Both the position numbers and the translations under genes were made by a program. From Nevskiaceae bacterium (GTDB taxonomy: Bacteria; Pseudomonadota; Gammaproteobacteria; Steroidobacterales; Steroidobacteraceae), in contig JACKOV010000005.1 in the NCBI GenBank assembly GCA_024234075.1, forward strand, positions 124,001-188,000: a stretch of 64,000 nt of DNA, in the 5' to 3' direction. Positions 38,983 to 45,812 of the stretch are shown here, piece after piece; position 1 is the first letter of the stretch; the number at the start of each line of letters is the position of its first letter. The notes beneath the pieces were generated by a model. It saw only the letters and a program-made list of their open reading frames with translations, did no database searches and was not told where the DNA came from.

Positions 38983-39807
38983 GTGACGAAGACAACCTGT
39001 TTCGATGTGTTTGAGCAATGTGTTCTGGCGGTTAACGCCGGGGAGTTGATCGAATCCGTCAGTGCCAAGGACAAAGAATTCCACTTTCAGAACTGGTTCG
39101 AGCAGCGGCTCAAGAAGCTGGCGATGCACTACGAGGGATCAGGCCGCAATACCTATCCGGATTTTCGCCTTGTCGAGTACACAGAAGGTTACGAAGTAAA
39201 AGGCCTCGCTTGGCCCGGCCGCGAGCGCGACTACGATTCGAACAGCCAGGTGCCAACCGGGCATCACAACGGGCGGCAGATTTTCTATGTGTTCGGGCGC
39301 TATCCCGCTGATCTGGCGGAGTACCCAGAACGCGAGAACGGGCGGCGTCAATACCCGGTCGTCGATCTCGTGCTGTGCCACGGCGACTTCCTGAACGCCG
39401 ATCACAACTACGTCCATAAGAACAAGAACGTCAAGGGTTTTGGAACTTATGGCGATATTATGATCCGGGATAGGAAGATGTACGTCGCTCCGACCCCTTT
39501 CGCGCTTACAGATGGAGCAACAGGGCTGCTGACCCTAGTCGTTCCCGAAGCGACGAAGCCCGATCCGCGTTTCAGGGCAGTTGGGCAACTTATTCGTGTT
39601 GAAGCTCCCATGCTGGTTGTGGGATATACCTTTGACCTTCGGACGAATGAGCTGAAGGCTGAGAAGATTCCCAACCCGAGCGCGGGCGCGGAGCATAGAT
39701 TCATCGCATACAGGTTGAAGTCGCAGACTGACAAAGCAGTGTCTATGGTTGCGAGGATTTCCGAGCCCACTGATCCCGACGGATGCAACGATACGGACGA
39801 CGAATGA
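38983..39807 (+). CDS. Putative restriction endonuclease, PD-(D/E)xK type
   Basis: 274 residues from GTG 38983, which has AAGGAG ten bases upstream; longer in-frame starts back to 38863 exist. A nuclease core is visible: P59-D60 in NTYPDFRLVEY and E71-V-K73 in GYEVKGLAW, the D-x10-ExK spacing of the fold. It overlaps the methyltransferase start by ATGA. Coupling to a methyltransferase and the fold support a type II restriction role; the recognition sequence is unknown and I do not recognise a named family. Confidence 0.75.
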   Translation: MTKTTCFDVFEQCVLAVNAGELIESVSAKDKEFHFQNWFEQRLKKLAMHYEGSGRNTYPDFRLVEYTEGYEVKGLAWPGRERDYDSNSQVPTGHHNGRQIFYVFGRYPADLAEYPERENGRRQYPVVDLVLCHGDFLNADHNYVHKNKNVKGFGTYGDIMIRDRKMYVAPTPFALTDGATGLLTLVVPEATKPDPRFRAVGQLIRVEAPMLVVGYTFDLRTNELKAEKIPNPSAGAEHRFIAYRLKSQTDKAVSMVARISEPTDPDGCNDTDDE

Positions 39808-41981
39808 ACGCAGCGATTGAACAGATTGTGGTGCCGCAGCGAAAGGCCGCATGCGCACTTGAGCGGGACTTCCCGATCGTCGAAGTCAGCCAGATCGCGG
39901 AGCAGGAAAGTTGGCGCAAGGAGATAAACCGCCCCCTCTACCACATCCACAAATGGTGGGCGACGCGGCTCGGCTCCGTGTTCCGGGCGATCACGCTCTC
40001 GGCGTTGATACCACCGGATACGGCTGTATGGAAGAGCTTCTACGAACAGCACCACCTCAAAGGAAAAGTCGTGCTCGACCCTTTCATGGGCAGCGGTACG
40101 ACACTCGGCGAAGCTATCAAGCTTGGTGCGAGAGCTATCGGGTGTGACGTAAACCCGGTTAGTACCTTCATGGTTCGGCAGGGGCTGAGGCGCGTTTCGG
40201 AGGCGGCCTTGCGCGCGGCGTTTATCCGCCTGGAGAAAGAAATCGCCCCCGAAATCCGTCGCTACTACGAGACGACGGACCCCGATACTGGCGAGCGCAT
40301 CCCGGTCCTTTATTTTTTCTGGGTCAAGACTGTGCAAGCGCCGGACGGCGAGGAAGTCCCGCTGTTCGGCCGCTACGTTTTCGCGCAGGATGCTTATCCG
40401 AAAAGGAAGCCGAAAGCGCAGATTGTTTGCCCTCAGTGCTGGGGCATTACCGAGGACCGCTTTGATGCGACCGAAATGCGCTGCGCGCAGTGTGGCCACG
40501 CGTTCAACCCGCAGGAGGGGCCAGCCTCAGGGCAGTTCGTCAAGACCTCAAAGGGCGATCAGTACCGCATCAAACAGCTGCTGCCGGACGGCGTGCCGCC
40601 GAAGCACCGGCTTTACGCGATGCTGGCGCTGAAATCCAACGGCGAGAAGGTCTATCTCGCACCCGGTCCAGCAGATTTCGCGCTCTACGAAAGGGCGGCG
40701 CAGCGCTTGCAGAGCGAGGACTTGCCGTTGCCGACGCTCGGGGTTCGGCCCGGCAACAATACTGATCAGGCGCGAGGGTACAACTACCTTTACTGGCGCG
40801 ACTTCTTCAACGCGCGCCAGTTACTGTGCCTTGGCCTTTTGCTTAAGGCCATCCTTCGCCTTGAGGACGCAGCGCTCCAGGAACAGTTGTTGTGCCTGTT
40901 CTCTAGCACGCTTGAATTCAACAACCTATTTTGTAGCTACAAGGGCGAAGGCACCGGTGCTGTTCGGCACATGTTCTCGAACCACATCCTCAAGCCAGAG
41001 CGGATGCCGCTTGAGAACTCGGTTTGGGGAACGGACAAGAGCAGCGGAGCCTTCTCCACGCTCTTTGAATCTAGGCTGCTGCGGGCAAAGCGCTATCTCG
41101 ACGCGCCGTTTGAAGTGGCGCTGCACGGCGATCTTCTGGGTGCGCCGACCACGGCTCATAAAGTTGTCGCCAGTTCTCCCATTGACGTTCAGTGCGTTGA
41201 TTCCTGGGAGCGTTTCGCTATTTCCGAGAGCGCCGCACTTGTCCTGAATGGCGACAGCGGACGGCTTCCTGTGCCCGATGCGTCGGTCGATGCGGTTATC
41301 ACCGATCCGCCTTACTTCGACTTTGTGCACTACAGCGAGCTTAGCGACTTCTTCTTCGCCTGGCTGTCACCGGCGCTTAGAAACCGCTATGCGTGGTTCG
41401 ATCGGGAGGATTCCTCCGATGCGGGAGAAGTACAGCACAAGAACCCGCGCACATTTTCGCGTCAGCTTACTCGCGTGTTCTCGGATTGCCGCCGCGTCCT
41501 CAAGGACGAGGGCGTTCTCGCATTCAGCTTCCACCATTCGCGAGAAGAAGGCTGGGCCGCGATCTACGAGGCTATTGCATCGGCGAAGCTTGAAGTCGTC
41601 GCCGCGCATCCCGTCCACGCGGAAATGCGCGGCTCCAGTCCGAAGTCCGCAGCGAAAGACCCCATCAGTCTCGATGCGATCCTCGTCTGTCGCAAGCATG
41701 TACAGGCGAGCGCCATTCGGCACGACGTCGATGGCGTGCTCGAAAGGACGGAGGCGCTCGCCAAGAGGCTATCGAACGCCGGAATGGGGATCTCTTCGGC
41801 GGACCGCTTCGTGATCGCAGCCTCACAGACCTTGATCGACGCATCTTCCGAGGAGCTTTCGTTCGAGGAATTCCGGGACCGTCTCTGTGCCGTTCGAGCG
41901 CGGCTCGAAGAAGCCGCAATTGGCGCACTCATCAGACCCGCCAGTAGCGTGGCAATACGTGTTGGATCGCCACTTGCGTGA
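39804..41981 (+). CDS. Large DNA methyltransferase with internal zinc ribbon
   Basis: 725 residues, long for a type II enzyme. N-terminal HIHKWWATRLGSVFRAITLS resembles DUF1156-type DNA methylases. SAM motif D92-PFMGSGTT100, a zinc ribbon (C209-x2-C212-x14-C227-x2-C230) inside a ~400-residue insertion, then catalytic D501-PPY504 in ITDPPYFDFVHYSELSDFF. The motif order (SAM site first, DPPY far downstream) and DPPY suggest N6-adenine or N4-cytosine methylation. Translationally coupled to the upstream nuclease. Confidence 0.85.
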   Translation: MNAAIEQIVVPQRKAACALERDFPIVEVSQIAEQESWRKEINRPLYHIHKWWATRLGSVFRAITLSALIPPDTAVWKSFYEQHHLKGKVVLDPFMGSGTTLGEAIKLGARAIGCDVNPVSTFMVRQGLRRVSEAALRAAFIRLEKEIAPEIRRYYETTDPDTGERIPVLYFFWVKTVQAPDGEEVPLFGRYVFAQDAYPKRKPKAQIVCPQCWGITEDRFDATEMRCAQCGHAFNPQEGPASGQFVKTSKGDQYRIKQLLPDGVPPKHRLYAMLALKSNGEKVYLAPGPADFALYERAAQRLQSEDLPLPTLGVRPGNNTDQARGYNYLYWRDFFNARQLLCLGLLLKAILRLEDAALQEQLLCLFSSTLEFNNLFCSYKGEGTGAVRHMFSNHILKPERMPLENSVWGTDKSSGAFSTLFESRLLRAKRYLDAPFEVALHGDLLGAPTTAHKVVASSPIDVQCVDSWERFAISESAALVLNGDSGRLPVPDASVDAVITDPPYFDFVHYSELSDFFFAWLSPALRNRYAWFDREDSSDAGEVQHKNPRTFSRQLTRVFSDCRRVLKDEGVLAFSFHHSREEGWAAIYEAIASAKLEVVAAHPVHAEMRGSSPKSAAKDPISLDAILVCRKHVQASAIRHDVDGVLERTEALAKRLSNAGMGISSADRFVIAASQTLIDASSEELSFEEFRDRLCAVRARLEEAAIGALIRPASSVAIRVGSPLA

Positions 41982-42362
41982 AAATTCGAATATCGTAGAT
42001 GCTGTCTGTCCTCTGGTTCGCAGCGTCTTTGATGGCGAAATTCTTTGGGGCGGACGAGGATGAGTGAGTCTGTTACCACTCAATGGCGAGGGATTTGCCG
42101 CTTCGGCAAATTCCATCCATTTGGGGTAATCAGCACTTCGCGGCCTTTCTTCCGTTCGAAGGCCGTGTATCTGAGCTTGAATGAAGGCGCGGTGTGCGCG
42201 AAACGTCGGGAATCCAAGGGTTTTCATGCCTGAGTGCAACTCCCGTTGCAACCGCGCCTGTGGATTGGCTAGGACAGAGGCCAAGATGGGACGGGGCCTA
42301 TCTCTGCGACCGTCAGGCGACCGGTACCGCGATGGCACCGGCCGCCGTCAGGTTAGGCTAAC
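41982..42362. other. Intergenic region after the methyltransferase
   Basis: 381 bp. It contains a hairpin GGATTTGCCG-CTT-CGGCAAATTCC (42091-42114, one bulged base) and one weak small reading frame (42060-42233). Nothing else is supportable. Confidence 0.4.
42060..42233 (+). CDS. Possible 57-residue protein, weak
   Basis: ATG 42060 with GACGAGG-like upstream bases opens a 57-codon frame starting MSESVTTQWRGICRFGKFHP. It is neither hydrophobic nor matched to a family I know, and a stable hairpin lies across its first third. It may be chance. Confidence 0.2.
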   Translation: MSESVTTQWRGICRFGKFHPFGVISTSRPFFRSKAVYLSLNEGAVCAKRRESKGFHA

Positions 42363-42590
42363 TTAGCCTTTCGGCGGATACGGATCATTCCCGTAGGAGT
42401 TCGAGTCACGGATTTTGCCGTCGCGGCCGTGAATGACCACCTCCACGCGCTCACGCTGCGCCTGCCCCTTGGCATGATGGATCGCTTCGCGCTGAGTGTC
42501 GTAGACACCACCTGCACGCTCCGACCCTTCGCGCCTGGTTGCCCATCCACCTTCATGCTTCACAACATGAATGTCTTTCTTGCTACTCAT
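42363..42590 (-). CDS. DUF2188-family small protein
   Basis: 75 residues: KKDIHVVKHEGGWATRREGS, then QREAIHHAKGQAQRERVEVV and IHGRDGKIRDSNSYGNDPYP. This is the DUF2188 pattern (HVVPxxxGWxVxxEG ... A-x-xxA-x-xxA ... IHxxDGxIxxxxSYGxDP). Function unknown; common on accessory DNA. ATG 42590 has GAGG eight bases upstream. Probably co-transcribed with the 45-residue gene upstream. Confidence 0.8.
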   Translation of the reverse strand: MSSKKDIHVVKHEGGWATRREGSERAGGVYDTQREAIHHAKGQAQRERVEVVIHGRDGKIRDSNSYGNDPYPPKG

Positions 42591-42692
42591 CGATTTGTCC
42601 TCATTCATTGGTTGACGAACTATCGAGCACTTCACGAGAGACGCTTCGAAGCTCGCGCCCGTGGTTGCGCACGGGCGGTCGCCTACCCGCGT

Positions 42693-42830
42693 CTACTTCC
42701 GCGGGTTACGTCCGACGCGGATCGGCCACGCCTTGAGACCATGCTTGTGGGCATCGTCGAGCGTGCCGTCCTTACGGCGGATGTACCTGCGGAAGATGAC
42801 GCCCTGACCACGCTGTTTGGCGTTGGCCAT
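42693..42830 (-). CDS. 45-residue conserved-looking small protein
   Basis: MANAKQRGQGVIFRRYIRRK, then DGTLDDAHKHGLKAWPIRVG and RNPRK. The ATG at 42830 has a strong GAGGTGAG Shine-Dalgarno seven bases away. The pattern (basic start, VIFRRYI-x-x-KDG, H-GLKAWPI-V) resembles short hypothetical proteins of proteobacterial accessory regions. Basic, possibly nucleic-acid binding; function unknown. Below usual size cut-offs, so easily missed. Confidence 0.65.
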   Translation of the reverse strand: MANAKQRGQGVIFRRYIRRKDGTLDDAHKHGLKAWPIRVGRNPRK

Positions 42831-42941
42831 GGCTCACCTCGCATCCCTCTTCACGAGGGGAGTTGGCGGTTACCGAAACATGAGTAGCGAGAGGGGCATC
42901 ACAGGTCCGCAGCATCCCGCGGGCGGCAACCCTGAATAGGG

Positions 42942-42970
42942 TTAACAACCTTCGGTTGAGCGGGTAGGAT
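42942..42970 (+). promoter_or_regulatory. Promoter of candidate small RNA
   Basis: -35 TTAACA (42942-42947), exactly 17 bp, -10 TAGGAT (42965-42970). No plus-strand reading frame follows before the terminator at 43051. Confidence 0.5.
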
Positions 42971-42976
42971 AGAGAT

Positions 42977-43089
42977 GTGGGTCTAGTCCCCTCGCGCACC
43001 GGCTGAAGTTCGGTACCTCAGTCGGCCTCGTGTAGTCGGGCGGAACATCAAACGGGCTCGGTCGCAACACCGGGCCCGTTTTCTTTGAG
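42977..43089 (+). ncRNA. Candidate ~110-nt structured small RNA
   Basis: Bounded by the promoter at 42942-42970 and the intrinsic terminator at 43051-43086. Internal stem CCGGCTGA (43000-43007) pairs with TCAGTCGG (43019-43026, one G-U) around an 11-nt loop, followed by a single-stranded linker and the terminator stem. No coding frame with a ribosome site fits. Family unknown; could act on genes of the element. Confidence 0.45.
43051..43086. terminator. Intrinsic terminator, possibly bidirectional
   Basis: AACGGGCTCGG (43051-43061) pairs with CCGGGCCCGTT (43070-43080, one T-G pair), loop TCGCAACA, followed on the plus strand by TTCTTT. It ends the candidate small RNA; on the minus strand it lies 72 bp after the stop of the 43158 gene and has only TTT after the stem. 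Confidence 0.8.
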
Positions 43090-43157
43090 CCGCCGCGAAT
43101 CAGTTACTCGCGTTCTGGGCGGTACACCTCCAATGCGATTTGGTCGAACTTCAAGAG

Positions 43158-43808
43158 CTACTCCAGCGTCTTGCGCAGGACACCTTCGGCGTAGGCGACA
43201 CCGCGATTGTTCAGGCTGTAGACGCGGCCGCGGTTGTTCCCGGCAGCCAGCACGTACTCCGACCGCTTGTTGAGCGGCAGATCCACGCGCGGAAGATTCA
43301 CGCCGGATTGTCGCGCCGCCCGTATCAATGCGTAGCCGGTCACCGCCGTACGGTTCAGTAGCTTCTGGAAGCCGTACACAAGTAGCACAAGCGCATCTGC
43401 TCCACCGTCATCAGTGCGCGGCAGTGCCAGTAAGCTCACCGCATCAGCATCCCGCCGGAAGACCCGATTGAGCATGTCTTCTGTGATAAAGGTACCGCCA
43501 GGCGTCGTCGAAGGCGGCGGCACTGTGACAACCACCGCCTCAGAAGGCTGCTCAGCGGCCACAGCAGGTTGACTGCCCCGAGCACCCGGCGCCGCTACAG
43601 CGTGCGGTGCAGACGCTCCGGGAGCCTGGTGCGCCTGGAGAGCCGACGCCACTGCGACCGCACCCGGCCCCAGCTTCTCGACCAATCCAAGGAAACGCTC
43701 AAGCTGCTTTTCCAGAAGCACGGACGGCCCTTCGCCGTCAAATTCCGCGCCGCCGATCTTGATCTTCAGCTTCTGCACGCTCTGATCCGGGGGATTCTGG
43801 TCGTCCAT
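43158..43808 (-). CDS. Uncharacterised 216-residue accessory protein
   Basis: N-terminal QKLKIKIGGAEFDGEGPSVL then EKQLERFLGLV is a short beta/helix module recurring in accessory-region proteins. A Pro/Ala-rich linker (about 65-115) follows, then a C-terminal domain (about 120-215) whose end (RSEYVLAAGNNRGRVYSLNN then RGVAYAEGVL) looks like a winged-helix wing. No enzyme motif. ATG 43808 has AGGACGAGG upstream. An earlier ATG at about 43856 has a better AGGAG site but opens a different, short frame. Function unknown; it is on the cargo side of the element. Confidence 0.6.
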   Translation of the reverse strand: MDDQNPPDQSVQKLKIKIGGAEFDGEGPSVLLEKQLERFLGLVEKLGPGAVAVASALQAHQAPGASAPHAVAAPGARGSQPAVAAEQPSEAVVVTVPPPSTTPGGTFITEDMLNRVFRRDADAVSLLALPRTDDGGADALVLLVYGFQKLLNRTAVTGYALIRAARQSGVNLPRVDLPLNKRSEYVLAAGNNRGRVYSLNNRGVAYAEGVLRKTLE

Positions 43809-44302
43809 AGCCTCGTCCTGGGGATACGCGGGTGTGCCGCGCATACATAGGCTGCCATAATCGATTCTCCTATACAAGAATTCTGTGAAATGTTTTGTGA
43901 TCTAGCGAGGCGCAATACAGAAATTTTATATGAAGTTATTTATAAATCAAATAGTTAAAGAAATAGACATGAGGATTTTGTGTGCATCGGAATTCAGAAA
44001 TAGCGCTCGATACTTCACAGAGTATTGTCGAGAGCCTCAGTTCTGCTGGAACAGTCGCGGCATTGACATGTTCGACACCGTAGATGCTGCTATGCAGCAT
44101 TGTCCATCAAAGGCGGCAGAATGGTTCTGCCGCACGAAAGTCACGACCACGAAGAAGAACAAGTCGCAGGCCGCGATGACCCTGCGCGACGAGCACGGCG
44201 GCGGGCTTCGGCAGCAGATCGTCGATGGTGCGGCTACAATCCCCGCCAGCCCGGGAGCCTTCTCGGGCCGGCGAACGTCGGGCAGTCCAAGTCGCGTGGT
44301 TC
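43809..44302. other. AT-rich region at the right end of the element
   Basis: About 500 bp, much AT-richer than the rest between 43860 and 44060, without a convincing gene. It likely holds the promoter of the 43158 gene (TATAAA-like sequence around 43925-43935 read on the minus strand). An open frame at 43930-44403 crosses into attR and has no protein-like features. Confidence 0.4.
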
Positions 44303-44323
44303 GAGGGTATTTCCGAGGGTATC
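44303..44323. repeat. Paired arm-type repeats at the right end
   Basis: GAGGGTATT (44303) and GAGGGTATC (44315), 12 bp apart, 51 bp inside attR. Same motif and phasing as the left-end pair at 36167/36179. Confidence 0.55.
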
Positions 44324-44373
44324 GGAATCCGCGAAGCCAAGACTCCCACGCCGATCAGAGGTTTGAGAGAGGA

Positions 44374-44429
44374 TTCGAGTCCCTCCCTTCCACCAATCTC
44401 TGATCTCGCGCCGGCTCAGGCGGTATCGG
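44374..44429 (+). repeat. attR direct repeat
   Basis: Repeats 36031-36086: TTCGAGTCCCTCCCTTCCAC (one T fewer than the tRNA copy), CAAT, then CTGATCTCGCGCCGGCTCAG and GCGGTA. The T-arm remnant here belongs to no complete tRNA. Confidence 0.85.
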
Positions 44430-44439
44430 TTTTGGCCAT

Positions 44440-44768
44440 AAGTGCCAGGAACCTCACCTGATCTGCGACAACTACGCACTCACCAGCACGCGAAGGTCAA
44501 AGCGTGGCTCGCTAGGCGTCCGCGCTATCACCCGCACTTCACGCCGACCTACGCGAGCTGGCTCAACCAGGTCGAGCGTTGGTTCGGACTGATCACTCAT
44601 CAGGCGATCCGTCGCGACTCCTTCGAGTCGGTATCGAACCTCAAACGCAAGATCACGCAGTATGCCGAGCAGTACTACGCCCACGCCCGGCCCTTCCGAT
44701 GGACCGCGACCGCCGATTCGATCCTCGAGAAGCCCACTCGTCTTAGTAAAGTTATTAACGGGACATAA
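44440..44768 (+). pseudogene. IS630-family transposase, 3' remnant with frameshift
   Basis: Reads KCQEPHLICDNYA, then after loss of one base near 44478 continues THQHAKVKAWLARRPRYHPH, FTPTYASWLNQVERWFGLIT to the stop. This is the last ~110 residues of an IS630-type DDE transposase, containing the final acidic ASWLNQVE. The first two-thirds are absent. It lies just outside attR. Confidence 0.85.
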
Positions 44769-44870
44769 CTAGCAGGGCGGTGATAGCCGAGCGGCGCAAC
44801 GCCGCGACAGGTTCACTGCCCCCTGCGTTTGACCAATTCGGGTATGCGGCGGTAGCCTGCTAGGCCACGT

Positions 44871-44910
44871 CAGGCCGGTCGTCCGGCCTGTTCGCGGGTT
44901 CCGTACCCGC
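44871..44910 (+). promoter_or_regulatory. Two tandem hairpins in the sodB leader
   Basis: CAGGCCGG-TCGT-CCGGCCTG (44871-44890) and GCGGGT-TCCGT-ACCCGC (44894-44910) are perfect stems three bases apart, 37 bp before the sodB GTG. A -35-like TTGACC lies at 44829. Their place suggests an mRNA leader structure; function unknown. Confidence 0.4.
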
Positions 44911-44946
44911 ACGCACCAAGCCAACGCCAATCTACGAGAGATCAAC

Positions 44947-45549
44947 GTGAGCCAATCCATCACTCTGCCGCCGCTGCCTTTTTCCGATAATGCGCTCGAT
45001 CCGGTCATCAGCGCCAACACGCTGAGCTTCCACTACGGCAAGCACCACAAGGCGTATGTCGACAACCTGAACAAGCTGATCGCCGGCACGCCGCTGGAGG
45101 GGCAGTCGCTCGAGAAGATCATCCTCGAGTCCGCGGGCAAGGCGGACAAGGTGGGTGTGTTCAACAATTCCGCGCAGGTCTGGAACCACACGTTCTTCTG
45201 GAACAGCCTGAAGCCGGGTAGCGGCCGCACGCCGCCGGCCGCGCTGGCGCAGCGCATCGAGCGCGATTTCGGCAGCTTCGACAACCTGAAGAAGGAACTT
45301 GCCACGGCCGCCACCACGCAGTTCGGCAGTGGCTGGGCCTGGCTGGTGGAAGAGAACGGCAAGTTGCTGGTCACCAAGACGGGCAATGCCGATCTGCCGA
45401 TGGCCAAGGGCCAGAAGGCGCTGCTGACCATCGACGTCTGGGAACACGCCTACTACCTGGACTACCAGAACCGGCGTCCGGACTATGCCAATGCGGTCAT
45501 CGACCAGCTGCTGAACTGGCAGTTCGCTGCCGAGAACCTCGGAGTCTGA
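44947..45549 (+). CDS. sodB: Iron superoxide dismutase
   Basis: Cytoplasmic Fe-SOD, 200 residues. Metal ligands are H29 (FHYGKHHKAYV), the His of QVWNHTFFW, and Asp/His of DVWEHAYYLDYQNRRPDY. FNNSAQVWNHTFFW carries the N-domain glutamine typical of Fe- rather than Mn-type enzymes, and GSGWAWLV the Fe-type pattern. Start GTG 44947. Followed by a terminator. Confidence 0.95.
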   Translation: MSQSITLPPLPFSDNALDPVISANTLSFHYGKHHKAYVDNLNKLIAGTPLEGQSLEKIILESAGKADKVGVFNNSAQVWNHTFFWNSLKPGSGRTPPAALAQRIERDFGSFDNLKKELATAATTQFGSGWAWLVEENGKLLVTKTGNADLPMAKGQKALLTIDVWEHAYYLDYQNRRPDYANAVIDQLLNWQFAAENLGV

Positions 45550-45576
45550 TCGCGACTTAGGGTCTCATCCGCTCGG

Positions 45577-45598
45577 GGCGGCGCTTCGGCGCCGCCTT
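45577..45598 (+). terminator. Terminator after sodB
   Basis: GGCGGCGC-TTCG-GCGCCGCC, an eight-bp perfect stem closed by a UUCG tetraloop, 28 bp past the sodB stop, followed by TT only. Confidence 0.65.
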
Positions 45599-45812
45599 GA
45601 CGGGCCCTCCAGCGGGGCGTCTGCTCCTACCGCTACCGCCGAGCCTGCCGGATAACGCCCCCCGGTTCCCGCTGATCGCGCCTTCTCCCGGGCCTGCCAT
45701 CCCGCCTTCGGCAGTTTTTGTGCTTTCCGGCACCCTCTCGGGATTGAGAACGTATATCATTGAAAAGTTTGGGTTCGCGCCCACTCTATATCCGTCAGCC
45801 CGCGAGGAATTC

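Larger units (their letters stand above)
36031..44429. mobile_element. 8.3-kb mobilisable element integrated at the CAT tRNA
   Basis: Bounded by direct repeats at 36031-36086 and 44374-44429 that include the tRNA 3' end. Between them are a P4-type integrase next to the intact tRNA, an AlpA-like regulator, a relaxase, a restriction-modification pair, small accessory genes, a candidate small RNA and a 216-residue protein of unknown function. GC is lower and more variable than in flanking DNA, most clearly at 43860-44060. No type IV secretion genes are present, so it would need a helper conjugation system. Confidence 0.88.

Noticed and set aside
42870..43090. CRISPR-like or tRNA-like structure near the small RNA candidate
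   Set aside because: No repeat-spacer periodicity and no tRNA arms; only the two stems described.
43930..44403. 157-codon frame at the right end of the element
   Set aside because: It runs through the arm-type repeats and attR, changes composition abruptly and has no recognisable domain.
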